Below, piece after piece: positions 1 through 7,699 of a stretch of 13,293 bases of DNA (within the stretch, counting starts at the first letter, position 1; each line of letters opens with the position of its first letter). The notes beneath the pieces are model-generated. The model worked only from the letters and a program-made list of their open reading frames with translations. It had not been told where the DNA came from and searched no databases. Source of the DNA: an uncultured Pseudomonadales bacterium. GTDB lineage: Bacteria; Pseudomonadota; Gammaproteobacteria; Pseudomonadales; Porticoccaceae. The stretch spans positions 1-13,293 of the forward strand of contig CAJQJT010000300.1 of NCBI GenBank assembly GCA_905478725.1. The letters are read 5' to 3'. The translations under genes were made by a program, and so were the position numbers.

Positions 1-273
1 GGATGTGCGCTTAATGCCGAGCTGGTGGCTTGAACCACTCACCTTGCGATTCAAGCGAGCAGAGACAACCAACTCATCGGCGTGATTATTGACCACAACA
101 CGAAGATCTCGATGACGGAAAGAGCGGCCGCGGCCAAGCAGATAGATAGATTCAAGCAGACTGGTTTTGCCGCTGCCATTAGCCCCGTAGACAATATTAG
201 CCTGGGGATGACAGGACAGCTGGACAGCTTGCAAGTTGCGCACCTGAAATATATCCAGCTTAGATAAAAACAT
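1..273 (-). CDS. recF: RecF, DNA replication and repair ATPase (N-terminal 91 residues, cut by window edge)
   Basis: RecF is an SMC-like ATPase that works with RecO and RecR to load RecA at single-strand gaps and stalled forks. Only the 5' end is present. The reading frame runs from an ATG at 273 through the first base of the window without a stop, giving 91 codons. The visible part begins MFLSKLDIFQVRNLQ and carries the Walker A loop GANGSGKTS at residues 30-38. It is followed by the family-typical ESIYLLGRGRSFR stretch at about 41-53, closely matching the E. coli RecF N-terminus as I know it. It lies 45 bases downstream of dnaN on the same strand, the usual dnaA-dnaN-recF order, so it is probably co-transcribed with dnaN. 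The Walker B and signature motifs would lie outside the window. Identification is firm; the gene's integrity cannot be judged. Confidence 0.95.
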   Translation of the reverse strand, partial: MFLSKLDIFQVRNLQAVQLSCHPQANIVYGANGSGKTSLLESIYLLGRGRSFRHRDLRVVVNNHADELVVSARLNRKVSGSSHQLGIKRTS

Positions 274-318
274 TAGTTAGCAGCACCAGCTACCATAGAG
301 AAGTAAATCAATCCCTCT

Positions 319-1419
319 CTACAGTCGCATAGGCATAACGACGTATACAGCAGATCCGTCAGCAGCATCTTCTACTAACGCACTGCTACTTGAATCAGAA
401 AGGGTCAATCGAACCGCATCACCTTTCAACACGTTGAGTACATCCAAAAGGTAACTGACATTAAAGCCAATCTCTAACTCATCTCCAGAGTACTCCACAC
501 CTACTTCTTCTTCAGCTTCTTCCTGCTCTGGGTTATTGGCTACCATTTTGATTGCGCCATTGGACAGCATAATGCGCACACCACGGTACTTCTCATTGGA
601 AAGAATCGCAGTGCGGCCAAAGGCCTGTTTGAGCTCAGCACGATTACCCTCGACCAACTTGTCACCGCCTTTTGGCAGCACACGGTCGTAGTCTGGATAA
701 GCACCATCTACCAACTTGGAGGTAAAGCAGTAGTCGCTACCATCTACCCGAATATGATTTGAACCCATGGACACGCGAACCACACCCTCATCAGAGACTA
801 GACGAGAAAGCTCGATAACGCCCTTGCGAGGCAGTATCGCCTTAGTTAACTCAGCCACCTCAATATTGCACTCAGCATCACAGAGCGCCATGCGATGGCC
901 GTCTGTAGCTACAGCGCGGAGTTTGTTAGCACTTACTTCCCAAAGCATGCCGTTGAGATAATAGCGTACATCTTGCTGCGCCATGGCAAAGGAGGTTGCG
1001 TCGATCAGATTCTTCAAAATAACAGCATCTATATCGAACTGAATATTGTTTTCGCCATTATCAACCGAGGGAAATTCATTGGCTGGTAGGGTCGCCAAAG
1101 TGAAACGGCTGCGGCCACTCACTACCTGAGCCTTACCATCACTGCTGGAAAACTTAATATTGGCCCCTTCAGGCAGGGAGCGACAGATATCGAGCAACTT
1201 GCGCGCCGAGACAGTGACCTCACCCGCCTCATCCGCACTGACCACATCAGCATGACCAATAATTTCTACTTCCAGATCAGTTCCGGTTACCGCTAACCGA
1301 GAACCATCCAGCGTCAGGAGAACATTAGACAGGATAGGTAGCGTCTGGCGTCTCTCGACAACACCGACAACCAACTGTAAGGGTTTGAGCAAAGCTTCAC
1401 GGGAAAGGCTAAATTTCAT
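319..1419 (-). CDS. dnaN: DNA polymerase III subunit beta (sliding clamp)
   Basis: DnaN forms the ring-shaped dimer that tethers DNA polymerase III to DNA and serves as the docking platform for Hda, MutS, ligase and other replication proteins. The product is 366 residues, the same length as E. coli beta. It begins MKFSLSREALLKPLQLV, contains the conserved ERRQTLPILSNVLL segment at about 22-35, and ends in the family hallmark VVMPMRL. Three repeated clamp domains of about 120 residues fit this length. The ATG at 1419 is the natural start by homology, although the Shine-Dalgarno sequence is weak: a GGAG lies 13 bases upstream. It follows dnaA after a 123-base gap that holds a perfect palindrome, and precedes recF by 45 bases. 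The acidic run EQEEAEEEVGVEY at about 298-310 is a local feature of this protein. Confidence 0.98.
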   Translation of the reverse strand: MKFSLSREALLKPLQLVVGVVERRQTLPILSNVLLTLDGSRLAVTGTDLEVEIIGHADVVSADEAGEVTVSARKLLDICRSLPEGANIKFSSSDGKAQVVSGRSRFTLATLPANEFPSVDNGENNIQFDIDAVILKNLIDATSFAMAQQDVRYYLNGMLWEVSANKLRAVATDGHRMALCDAECNIEVAELTKAILPRKGVIELSRLVSDEGVVRVSMGSNHIRVDGSDYCFTSKLVDGAYPDYDRVLPKGGDKLVEGNRAELKQAFGRTAILSNEKYRGVRIMLSNGAIKMVANNPEQEEAEEEVGVEYSGDELEIGFNVSYLLDVLNVLKGDAVRLTLSDSSSSALVEDAADGSAVYVVMPMRL

Positions 1420-1521
1420 GGTAAGGATTAATCTCCAGCACTGTTTAAGATGTCGGTTAAAATCTTTTGAGACCTATTCAAAGTCTATTCACTAACTCTA
1501 CTTACAAGCACTAACTGTGCA

Positions 1522-1539
1522 GGCGGTAAATTTACCGCC
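1522..1539 (-). repeat. Perfect 18-bp palindrome just after the dnaA stop codon
   Basis: GGCGGTAAATTTACCGCC is a perfect palindrome ending three bases from the dnaA stop codon (1543-1545). In RNA it can fold as a 6-bp GC-rich stem (GGCGGT/ACCGCC) with a 6-base loop. On the minus strand it is not followed by a T run, so it is not a classic intrinsic terminator. It could be an RNA 3' stabiliser, a weak attenuator between dnaA and dnaN, or a binding site for a dimeric regulator. The structure is seen directly; the role is inference. Confidence 0.6.
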
Positions 1540-1542
1540 GTA

Positions 1543-3024
1543 TTAGTTCGATAGCGTACGATAGAGATTCTTTAAATCCCGCTCCATATCCCTATCGATT
1601 GCCTCTAATTCTTTTATCTTACGACAGGCATGGAGCACTGTAGTGTGGTCTCGCCCACCAAATGACTCACCAATTTCCGGGAGGCTGTAGTTGGTCAAAT
1701 CCTTAGCCAATGCCATAGCAACTTGTCGCGGGCGAGCCACTGAGCGACTGCGCCGCTTAGAGAGTAAATCGGACATCTTTAACTTGTAGTAGTCCGCCAC
1801 TACCCTCTGAATATTGTCTATGGTAACCAGCTTATCCTGCAGCGCCAACAAGTCTTTCAAGGATTCTCGAATTAAATCTATGTCGATGACCCGACCACTA
1901 AACTGAGCATGGGCCATGACCCTTTTAAGGGCCCCTTCTAGCTCACGGACATTAGAGCGGATACGCTGGGCAATAAAGAATGCCGCGTCTCGGGAAAGGT
2001 CCATACCGGCCTGCTCAGCCTTATTAATCAGAATCGCCACTCGAGTCTCAAGCTCAGGGGGCTCAACCGCAACTGTTAGTCCCCAGCCAAAGCGCGACTT
2101 GAGCCGCTCTTCAACACCGTTGATTTCTTTCGGGTAGCGGTCACAGGTCAGGATCATCTGCTGGCCACGCTCCAGCAGGGCGTTGTAGGTATGGAAAAAC
2201 TCCTCCTGACTACGCTCCTTGCCAGCAAAAAACTGAATGTCATCAATCAGCAATGCATCAACAGAGCGGTAAAACTGCTTAAACTCATCGATTGCTTTGA
2301 GCTGCAAAGCCTTAACCATGTCCGCAACAAAGCGCTCTGAATGCAGGTAAACAATCTTGGCATCCGGCTTGCGCACACGCAGGGCATTACCCACAGCATG
2401 CATAAGGTGAGTCTTACCCAAGCCAACGCCACCATAAATAAACAGCGGATTGTAAGAGCCGCCGGGATTCTCGGCCACTTGCTGGGCCGCCGCCAGGGCC
2501 AATTGGTTAGACTTGCCTTCGACAAAACTGTCAAAGGTGAACGCGCTATTGAGGTTACTCTTAAGACTGTGTTCTGCGGCGGAAGTAATAATCGCAGGTG
2601 CTTGAACGCGCCGGATAACCGGGGTTTCCTGAGGTGCAAACCCTGATGGTGATTGCTGCTCTATAGACTGCTCAGAGGCCACCAAGGCCGGACGGGCAAC
2701 ACCAACCCTGGCGGGCGCATTACCTTTAAATGCTGGCGCTTTTTCGGCCTGGGCCACAACGGCCACCGTGCACTGCCCAGCATCAAACTGTGCAAACAAT
2801 TCTTCAATACGTGTGAGAAACTTATTTTTTACCCAGTCTTCAATAAACCGGTTGGGGGCAATCAACTGCACTCTCAGGGACATTCCTGCACCCTCAGCGT
2901 CATCAACAAACAACTGAGCCCGCAACGGTCTAATCCAGGTATTAAACTGCTGAGCTGGCAACTCATCACTTAACTGATTGGTACAACCAGCCCAAACCAC
3001 TTCGAGCGCGCTTTCATCGATCAA
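1543..3024 (-). CDS. dnaA: Chromosomal replication initiator DnaA
   Basis: DnaA is the AAA+ ATPase that binds 9-mer boxes and melts oriC. From the chosen start the protein is 493 residues. Domain I (about 11-85) contains [18 protein letters not shown] Pro/Ala/Gln-rich linker spans about 90-150. The AAA+ domain has Walker A GGVGLGKT at 198-205, Walker B LLIDDIQ at 258-264 and sensor-2 RSNVRELEG at about 356-364. The C-terminal box-binding domain carries the signature [11 protein letters not shown] at 456-466. The frame stays open to an ATG at 3210, but those 62 extra codons look nothing like DnaA. The TTG at 3024 has a Shine-Dalgarno AGGTGG at 3032-3037 with 7-base spacing, and it places the conserved Trp 10 residues in. 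A GTG at 3000 is the alternative. A non-ATG start fits a tightly limited initiator; E. coli dnaA uses GTG. DnaA boxes upstream suggest autoregulation. Confidence 0.96.
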   Translation of the reverse strand: MIDESALEVVWAGCTNQLSDELPAQQFNTWIRPLRAQLFVDDAEGAGMSLRVQLIAPNRFIEDWVKNKFLTRIEELFAQFDAGQCTVAVVAQAEKAPAFKGNAPARVGVARPALVASEQSIEQQSPSGFAPQETPVIRRVQAPAIITSAAEHSLKSNLNSAFTFDSFVEGKSNQLALAAAQQVAENPGGSYNPLFIYGGVGLGKTHLMHAVGNALRVRKPDAKIVYLHSERFVADMVKALQLKAIDEFKQFYRSVDALLIDDIQFFAGKERSQEEFFHTYNALLERGQQMILTCDRYPKEINGVEERLKSRFGWGLTVAVEPPELETRVAILINKAEQAGMDLSRDAAFFIAQRIRSNVRELEGALKRVMAHAQFSGRVIDIDLIRESLKDLLALQDKLVTIDNIQRVVADYYKLKMSDLLSKRRSRSVARPRQVAMALAKDLTNYSLPEIGESFGGRDHTTVLHACRKIKELEAIDRDMERDLKNLYRTLSN

Positions 3025-3224
3025 CTGTTCACCACCTGTTAGACTCAACGCTCCATGCCCTGCAACAGGATTTACGCCAACTAGTTTTGCTTCTTGATTC
3101 AATTGGAACCCCAAAATAACCACAGAGTAAAATGACAGCAGAGCCTCGATACCACCCGACCGCTGCAACCCCAAACCAAACACTTTGTTTGCGCTATAAA
3201 GCCAGCGCATCCATTTTTTTTATT

Positions 3225-3252
3225 GTTATACACAAACCACAGGCCACTCAAA
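3225..3252 (-). promoter_or_regulatory. Candidate dnaA promoter overlapping a DnaA box
   Basis: Read on the minus strand, TATAAC (3225-3230) resembles a sigma-70 -10 box. A weak -35-like TTTGAG (3247-3252) lies 16 bases upstream. The -10 overlaps the perfect DnaA box at 3226-3234, so DnaA binding would block RNA polymerase. Transcription from here would give a leader of about 190 bases before the preferred TTG start at 3024. The -35 match is poor, so this is tentative. Confidence 0.3.
3226..3234 (+). promoter_or_regulatory. DnaA box TTATACACA
   Basis: Perfect match to the TTATNCACA consensus, 16 bases upstream of the longest dnaA frame. It overlaps the candidate -10 of the dnaA promoter. Confidence 0.75.
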
Positions 3253-3308
3253 CACCAGTTTGCGACTTATTTTTCAACAGAGGCGGAGTCTATACGCCTA
3301 AATAACAT

Positions 3309-3317
3309 TTATCCACA
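3309..3317 (+). promoter_or_regulatory. DnaA box TTATCCACA
   Basis: Perfect match to the high-affinity form of the DnaA 9-mer, followed by about 85 bases of very AT-rich DNA. Confidence 0.8.
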
Positions 3318-3395
3318 TAGAAAATATGTGATAATTTTTTAGGAAAAATATTAAACATATAATTTTCAATAAGTTACTGAATATCAAACTTATTT

Positions 3396-3404
3396 TTATT
3401 CACA
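3396..3404 (+). promoter_or_regulatory. DnaA box TTATTCACA
   Basis: Perfect match to TTATNCACA in the same orientation as the boxes at 3226 and 3309, and 87 bases from the latter. Confidence 0.7.
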
Positions 3405-3446
3405 GAGATTAAACCAATATATGGCTAATAATTAACCAACATCTGT

Positions 3447-3479
3447 TGATAACCTGTATATAACCAGTATAAAACCAGT
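3447..3479. repeat. Three tandem 11-bp repeats (iteron-like) beside the DnaA boxes
   Basis: The units are TGATAACCTGT, ATATAACCAGT and ATAAAACCAGT, directly abutting. The 11-bp period puts each copy on nearly the same helix face. On the minus strand they overlap DnaA-box-like 9-mers TTATCAACA (3444-3452) and TTATATACA (3455-3463), also 11 bp apart. They may be an array of low-affinity DnaA sites; the function is inference. Confidence 0.55.
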
Positions 3480-3533
3480 GTGTAAGGCGCTTTCTGCAGG
3501 TCTATCTCTGCTTAGCCATCAAGTAGAATATGC

Positions 3534-3567
3534 GAAAGTGACTGAAGAAAAGAAACAGGTCACTTTC
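3534..3567 (-). repeat. Inverted repeat spanning the mnmE stop codon
   Basis: GAAAGTGAC (3534-3542) and GTCACTTTC (3559-3567) are perfect 9-bp inverted arms around a 16-base loop. In the mnmE transcript the stem includes the stop codon (3560-3562). Allowing one bulged base extends the stem with CTG/CAG. No T run follows on the minus strand, so it is more likely an mRNA 3'-end stabiliser or imperfect terminator than a classic intrinsic terminator. Confidence 0.45.
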
Positions 3568-4924
3568 CAATACAAAAGGACGAAAAGATATGCCCAAGAA
3601 GGTCATCTGAGGTGAACGCCCCAGTGATTTCAGACAGATGCGACTGCGCCAAACGAAGATCTTCAGCAAGCAACTCCCCTGCGCCACTGCCGTTTAGCTG
3701 GCTCTGACCCACCAGCACTAACTCAAGTGCCTTTTCCAGGGCAGCCAGGTGACGGCGACGCGCAGAAAACACCCCCTCACTGCGCTCCTCAAAACCCATA
3801 CTCGACTGCAGGAAATTCACCAACTGATCCAACCCAGTCTTATGCTTTGCCGAGATTGCAAAGCTATTCATTTGCTCCGCCAGTGGTCCCGGAACATGAC
3901 CAGACTCATCAATCTTATTTAACACCACGGTTATAGGCTGCCTTGCATCCCCAAAACGCGCAAAATACTCAGGCCAAATAGCGGTGAGATCTGGATTAAT
4001 CGTTTCGTTGGCATCAACCAAGAACAACAGCTGATCAGCCTGCTCAATTTCCAACCAGGCTCGTCTAATCCCCTCAAGCTCAATCTCATCATCACTCTCT
4101 CGCAAACCTGCGGTATCCACTATATGCAACGGCATACCGTCTAAGGTTATGGTTTCACGAAGCACGTCGCGGGTAGTACCCGCCTTAGGCGTAACAATAG
4201 CAGCATCACGGCCAGCAAGAGCATTCAACAGACTCGACTTGCCAGCGTTGGGCTTTCCCGCCAATACCACGGTCATGCCGTCACGGAGCAGTGAGCCCTG
4301 CTGTGCTTTACTTAATGTATCGGTGAGATCACGTACTAGCTGTTGCAGGTTTTCAGCCAAACGCTCATCAGCAAGAAAGTCGATTTCCTCTTCGGGGAAA
4401 TCAATTGCCGCCTCGACGTAGAGGCGAATATTAATTAAACGATCAACCAAGTCGTTGATCAGCCGTGAAAAATCTCCCTGCAGGGAGCGAACAGCACAGC
4501 GTGCCGCCTGAATCGAGGTAGCATCAATAAGATCCGCAATAGCCTCAGCCTGAGCCAGATCCAGCTTGTCGTTTAAAAAGGCTCGCTCACTAAACTCTCC
4601 GGGTCTTGCTGGTCTAGCACCCAATGCCACGCAACGCTGTACCAAGGCATCCAAAATTACCGGACCGCCATGGCCCTGCAACTCTAAAACATGCTCCCCG
4701 GTAAAGGATGCAGGTGCGGGGAAATAGATCGCCACGCCTTCATCAATGACCTCGCCATTAGCACCGCTGAAGTGTGAAAACGTTGCCTGCCGCGGAACCA
4801 GTGCTTTACCGGTTATAGCGCTAGTGAACACGCTTATATCAGGCCCAGATACACGCACAATACCCACACCACCACGGCCGGGAGCCGTCGCTATAGCAAC
4901 AATGCTGTCTAAACTGTTTTGCAC
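3560..4924 (-). CDS. mnmE: tRNA uridine-5-carboxymethylaminomethyl GTPase MnmE
   Basis: MnmE (TrmE) pairs with MnmG to install the cmnm5/nm5 group on wobble U34 of certain tRNAs, using GTP, a folate one-carbon donor and FAD. The protein is 454 residues, matching E. coli. The N-terminal folate-binding domain has [15 protein letters not shown] at about 13-27. The G domain has Walker A GKPNAGKS at 223-230, the GTTRD switch loop at 249-253, DTAG at 270-273 and NKID at 336-339. The C-terminus ends in the family-invariant CIGK, with the Cys at 451. The start is a GTG at 4924 with a GAGG Shine-Dalgarno 7 bases upstream. It is separated from yidC by a strong terminator, so it probably has its own promoter. 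Its partner gene mnmG sits on the far side of the 7583-8299 gap, on the other strand. It lies directly upstream of the dnaA control region. Confidence 0.97.
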   Translation of the reverse strand: MQNSLDSIVAIATAPGRGGVGIVRVSGPDISVFTSAITGKALVPRQATFSHFSGANGEVIDEGVAIYFPAPASFTGEHVLELQGHGGPVILDALVQRCVALGARPARPGEFSERAFLNDKLDLAQAEAIADLIDATSIQAARCAVRSLQGDFSRLINDLVDRLINIRLYVEAAIDFPEEEIDFLADERLAENLQQLVRDLTDTLSKAQQGSLLRDGMTVVLAGKPNAGKSSLLNALAGRDAAIVTPKAGTTRDVLRETITLDGMPLHIVDTAGLRESDDEIELEGIRRAWLEIEQADQLLFLVDANETINPDLTAIWPEYFARFGDARQPITVVLNKIDESGHVPGPLAEQMNSFAISAKHKTGLDQLVNFLQSSMGFEERSEGVFSARRRHLAALEKALELVLVGQSQLNGSGAGELLAEDLRLAQSHLSEITGAFTSDDLLGHIFSSFCIGK

Positions 4925-4943
4925 AAGTGCACCTCAACAAAAA

Positions 4944-5008
4944 AGGCCGTAATAAAAAGGCTGTTATAGCTGTAATAAAAGCCCCACGATAAAAGCACAA
5001 TGATAAAA
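4944..5008. repeat. Degenerate 14-bp tandem repeats upstream of mnmE
   Basis: Four units end in (A/G)ATAAAA: AGGCCGTAATAAAA (4944-4957), TAGCTGTAATAAAA (4967-4980), GCCCCACGATAAAA (4981-4994) and GCACAATGATAAAA (4995-5008). The last three abut exactly. The final unit recurs as an exact 14-mer at 10832-10845, where a second copy also follows in tandem. The role is unknown; they may be remnants of a dispersed intergenic repeat. Confidence 0.45.
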
Positions 5009-5029
5009 AAGGCCCTCGAAAGGGCCTTT
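5005..5029 (-). terminator. Intrinsic terminator after yidC
   Basis: On the minus strand AAAGGCCCT pairs perfectly with AGGGCCTTT around a TTCG tetraloop, followed by a run of six T (5005-5010). It lies 42 bases past the yidC stop codon and should end the rpmH-rnpA-yidD-yidC transcript. The flanking A run also gives it some bidirectional character. Confidence 0.85.
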
Positions 5030-5071
5030 AGTTTTATAACGTTGCTTTTTTATTCACTAGATTCCCATATC

Positions 5072-6772
5072 CTATTTCTTAACCGCTTTACCCGCGGCTG
5101 CCGCAGAGGAACTGGCCAACTGTCGGTTTACGTACCACTGCTGGAACATAGACAGCAGGTTGTTAACCGTCCAGTAAAGTACCAGCCCGGACGGGAAGAT
5201 CATAAAGAAGAAGGTAAAAGCGATAGGCATAATTTTCATTACCATAGCCTGCGTAGGGTCCGTTGGCATTGGCTGCAACTTCTGCATCAACAACATACTG
5301 GCCCCCATTATCAGCGGCAATATAAAGTAGGGATCCTTAGCCGACAGGTCGTCAATCCAGAAAATCCAAGGAGAGTGACGAATCTCAACGCTCTCCAATA
5401 ACACCCAGTAAAGCGCCAAAAATACCGGCATCTGCAGCAGCATAGGGAAACAACCGCCGGCAGGGTTCACTTTTTCCTTCTTGTATAACCCCATCAATTC
5501 CTGAGACATTTTCTGACGATCGTCGCCATAGGTCTCCTTGAGGCGCTCCATCTTCGGCTGCAGACTGCGCATTTTCGCCATAGATCGCAGACTGGCTGCC
5601 GATAATGGGTACAACAGAATCTTAATGCCAATGGTCAGCAAAATAATCGACCAACCCCAGTTGCCAACCACAGAATGTATAAACTTCATCGCCGCAAATA
5701 TCGGCTTAGCCAACATCCACAGGAAACCATAATCTACGGTTAGGTCCAGATATTCAGCCAACTCTTCGAGTACAACCTGATCTTTGGGGCCTACATAAAA
5801 CTGTGCCTTATATTCGCCGTAGGATCCTGGTGCAATATTGATCTTTTCGCCAGTGAAACCCATTAGGTAGACATCTTGCCCAGAGAGCTTGCGCAGACTG
5901 AAGTTGTTATTCTGGTCACCAGGTGGGATCCAAGCACTGACAAAGTAGTGCTGAACCATGGCTACCCAACCACCTTCAATACTGCTTTTAATGGTGCCGT
6001 CTTCTATGTCACCAAAATCATGTTTGGCGAAATTCTTATCCGCCTCCCTCAGAGCCGCACCCAAATAGGGCTGTATACCACCACTAGATTCTACCAGAGG
6101 CTCGTGAGAGTCACGCTTAATCTGACCATAGAAGGTCGCTTCCCAAGGCTCATAACTACTGTTGTTAATCAGGTAGCTAACCCCAATAATATAATCAGAG
6201 CGATTGAAGGAAAAGCGCTTGACTAGTCTAGTGCCATTTTGATTCAGAGTTAGATCAACGTTGAGAGTTGATTGGTTGGCGCCGAGACTAAATTCGCTGG
6301 CGGAAGCTGAATAAACACCCCGACCCTCGCGAGTATCTGTACCGTTTTTGCCGATCAACCCACTCTGAGCTATATATTCATTCTTTGAGGAACGCGTTAG
6401 CAGGGTAAAAGGCTCGCCACCATCTTCAGCCATCTTAGTAAGATGCTTGAGCAGCTTAACTTGCACTATATCGCCACCAAGGGTATCAATAGTCACCTCA
6501 ATCGCGTCCGTAGTGACAGTGACCAAGCGCGCATCAACTCGCTTCTCGATCACAGCTACCGGAGCTTGATCCAAAGATGGCAGTTCATCCGAGAGCGGGT
6601 TAGCCTGCTGAGTCTCAAGGACAGGTAACTGCGATGGTTGCGGAATAGTTAACTCTGTTTCTTGTTGCGGGACCTGACTCGCAACATTGTCTTGAAAGTT
6701 GCTCCACTCGATAATGAGCAACCAGGCAACGAAACCAATCGCCGCGATATTAAGGCTTTTCTTCCAATCCAT
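5072..6772 (-). CDS. yidC: Membrane protein insertase YidC
   Basis: YidC inserts and folds inner-membrane proteins, alone or with SecYEG; the ATP synthase c subunit is a classic substrate. The protein is 566 residues, typical of gammaproteobacteria. A first membrane segment lies at about 6-23. A large periplasmic beta domain covers about 85-340. The conserved insertase core follows: hydrophobic stretches at about 372-393, 441-461, 481-498 and 512-544. Family motifs include EKVNPAGGCFPMLLQMPVF at about 433-451 and FPSGLVLYWTVNN at 526-538. An Arg in SMAKMR at about 402 is likely the hydrophilic-groove arginine. The region at 30-75 is Pro/Gln-rich and low in complexity, as usual. The C-terminal tail is basic and Ala/Ser-rich. 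It starts 5 bases after yidD, so translation is probably coupled, and ends at the strong terminator at 5005-5029. Confidence 0.98.
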   Translation of the reverse strand: MDWKKSLNIAAIGFVAWLLIIEWSNFQDNVASQVPQQETELTIPQPSQLPVLETQQANPLSDELPSLDQAPVAVIEKRVDARLVTVTTDAIEVTIDTLGGDIVQVKLLKHLTKMAEDGGEPFTLLTRSSKNEYIAQSGLIGKNGTDTREGRGVYSASASEFSLGANQSTLNVDLTLNQNGTRLVKRFSFNRSDYIIGVSYLINNSSYEPWEATFYGQIKRDSHEPLVESSGGIQPYLGAALREADKNFAKHDFGDIEDGTIKSSIEGGWVAMVQHYFVSAWIPPGDQNNNFSLRKLSGQDVYLMGFTGEKINIAPGSYGEYKAQFYVGPKDQVVLEELAEYLDLTVDYGFLWMLAKPIFAAMKFIHSVVGNWGWSIILLTIGIKILLYPLSAASLRSMAKMRSLQPKMERLKETYGDDRQKMSQELMGLYKKEKVNPAGGCFPMLLQMPVFLALYWVLLESVEIRHSPWIFWIDDLSAKDPYFILPLIMGASMLLMQKLQPMPTDPTQAMVMKIMPIAFTFFFMIFPSGLVLYWTVNNLLSMFQQWYVNRQLASSSAAAAGKAVKK

Positions 6773-6777
6773 TCGAT

Positions 6778-7062
6778 TTATGACTCTGTGTGATTATTGT
6801 TAGCGGAGCTTGCTGTATCCGATTTACCAGAATGTTCTACCGGTAGTACCGGATCGTAACCCCCTGAATGGAAAGGCTGGCATTTTACTATTCTCAGCAG
6901 CGTAAGATAACCCCCTTTGAACACCCCAAAACGACGAAAGGCTTCCTCGGCATAATGGGAACAACTGGGGTGAAAACGGCAATTAGAGCCGAGTAGTGGA
7001 CTAATGGCATATTGATAAGCTTTTATTACCGATATTATTAGTCCAGTCGCCAACCTACGCAT
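6778..7062 (-). CDS. yidD: Membrane protein insertion efficiency factor YidD
   Basis: YidD is a small membrane-associated protein that assists YidC-dependent insertion. The product is 94 residues (E. coli about 85). It begins with a short amphipathic or hydrophobic helix at about 4-24. It carries the invariant family core [18 protein letters not shown] at about 25-42 and [13 protein letters not shown] at about 60-72, including the conserved cysteines. The last 20 residues are polar and variable. Its ATG at 7062 overlaps the end of rnpA by 8 bases and it stops 5 bases before yidC. This is the standard rpmH-rnpA-yidD-yidC operon arrangement with translational coupling. Confidence 0.96.
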   Translation of the reverse strand: MRRLATGLIISVIKAYQYAISPLLGSNCRFHPSCSHYAEEAFRRFGVFKGGYLTLLRIVKCQPFHSGGYDPVLPVEHSGKSDTASSANNNHTES

Positions 7063-7429
7063 CGCGGTTAATCTCTTTGTTTAGACGCGCGATCAGTCTA
7101 CCCCAAGACTGTTGAATTAGGGTGGCCAATTCAGCTGAGGACAGTTTACCTAAGTCTTTTCGAGCGAGAAATACGAGATCAACGGCCACAGGTAGCTGAG
7201 TAAGACGGAAAGTCTCACGCACTACACGTTTAATTTTGTTCCGTGCAACGGCTGTGGGGACGTTTTTTTTGCCTATCACTAAACCCAATCGCGACGTTTC
7301 CGTGCCATTGGGTTCAGAGAGAATAAGGAGATTGGGGTGAGCCACCCGAACGCTATTATTATCAAAAACCTCCGTGTAATCGGAGGATTTGAGTAAGCGT
7401 CGATTTTTACCGAAGGCAGCTCCGGGCAT
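7055..7429 (-). CDS. rnpA: Ribonuclease P protein component
   Basis: RnpA is the protein subunit of RNase P and helps the catalytic RNA recognise and cleave 5' leaders of precursor tRNAs. From the ATG at 7429 the product is 124 residues. The N-terminal AFGKNRRLL aligns position for position with E. coli AFPRELRLL when this ATG is used. The signature RNR motif [11 protein letters not shown] lies at about 62-72, and the protein is strongly basic, as expected for RNA binding. An in-frame GTG at 7447 directly abuts the rpmH stop codon and would add six residues. I prefer the ATG because an AGGG lies 6 bases upstream and the homologous lengths agree. It overlaps yidD by 8 bases and follows rpmH in one transcript. 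Confidence 0.95.
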   Translation of the reverse strand: MPGAAFGKNRRLLKSSDYTEVFDNNSVRVAHPNLLILSEPNGTETSRLGLVIGKKNVPTAVARNKIKRVVRETFRLTQLPVAVDLVFLARKDLGKLSSAELATLIQQSWGRLIARLNKEINRDA

Positions 7430-7447
7430 AAGTAGCCCTGAAAGCAC

Positions 7448-7582
7448 TTAAGCGGCTAAACGCTTACGGCCTTTGGCGCGACGACGGTTTAAAACGGCAC
7501 GGCCGCCAACAGTTGCCATACGAGCTCTAAAGCCATGAGTACGCTTACGCTTGATTATGCTGGGTTGAAATGTTCTTTTCAT
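7448..7582 (-). CDS. rpmH: 50S ribosomal protein L34
   Basis: L34 is one of the smallest large-subunit ribosomal proteins and binds 23S rRNA. I translated the frame by hand: 44 residues starting [18 protein letters not shown], then [20 protein letters not shown], ending RKRLAA. This is a near-exact match to the family throughout, at normal length and very rich in Arg and Lys. The ATG is at 7580-7582 and the TAA at 7448-7450. It is the first gene of the rpmH-rnpA-yidD-yidC operon and faces the candidate origin gap. Confidence 0.97.
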   Translation of the reverse strand: MKRTFQPSIIKRKRTHGFRARMATVGGRAVLNRRRAKGRKRLAA

Positions 7583-7670
7583 AACGTCTAGTCCGAAAAA
7601 TAGCTAAAATTCACTTGTGCCAACTAAATCACCTGCTGTTACCAAAGGTAGTAGTTGGTCAGGGCGCGGG

Positions 7671-7699
7671 AGTTTAATGAAATTCACACCTTGATTCAA
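7671..7699 (-). promoter_or_regulatory. Candidate promoter for the rpmH operon
   Basis: On the minus strand TTGAAT (7694-7699) and TAAACT (7671-7676) are 17 bases apart, each matching four of six sigma-70 consensus bases. The expected transcript would have a leader of about 80 bases before rpmH. A second possibility is TTGGCA (7618-7623) with TATTTT (7597-7602) at 15-base spacing, but that leaves almost no leader. Tentative. Confidence 0.3.

Larger units (their letters stand above)
3211..3559. other. AT-rich DnaA-box region between dnaA and mnmE (candidate origin part or dnaA control region)
   Basis: This 349-base stretch has no credible gene. It holds three perfect TTATNCACA boxes, all on the plus strand and spaced 83 and 87 bases apart (3226, 3309, 3396). 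A near-match TTATCAACA lies on the minus strand (3444-3452), followed by 11-bp tandem repeats (3447-3479). Lines 3301-3360 and 3361-3420 are about 83% and 80% A+T by hand count. I see no GATC site in it. In Pseudomonas-type chromosomes the gap upstream of dnaA is oriC. Here mnmE lies beyond it in the same direction as dnaA, so it is not at the point where gene direction switches. It could be an origin, one half of a bipartite origin, or only the dnaA autoregulatory region. Confidence 0.5.

Noticed and set aside
2247..2646. Long alternative frames inside dnaA on both strands
   Set aside because: They are shadows of the conserved AAA+ coding sequence and resemble no known protein.
3027..3210. 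62-residue N-terminal extension of DnaA
   Set aside because: The sequence is unlike DnaA domain I, there is no Shine-Dalgarno near the ATG at 3210, and a well-spaced one precedes the TTG at 3024.
3195..3215. Six-codon reading frame (ATG at 3213) in the dnaA leader as a leader peptide
   Set aside because: It has no ribosome binding site and is short enough to occur by chance.
3502..3687. 61-codon minus-strand open frame overlapping the end of mnmE
   Set aside because: It overlaps the conserved mnmE C-terminus in another frame and has no recognisable protein features or ribosome binding site.
7430..7447. GTG at 7447 as the rnpA start
   Set aside because: The ATG at 7429 has a better Shine-Dalgarno and gives the same N-terminal length as E. 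coli RnpA. The GTG remains possible.
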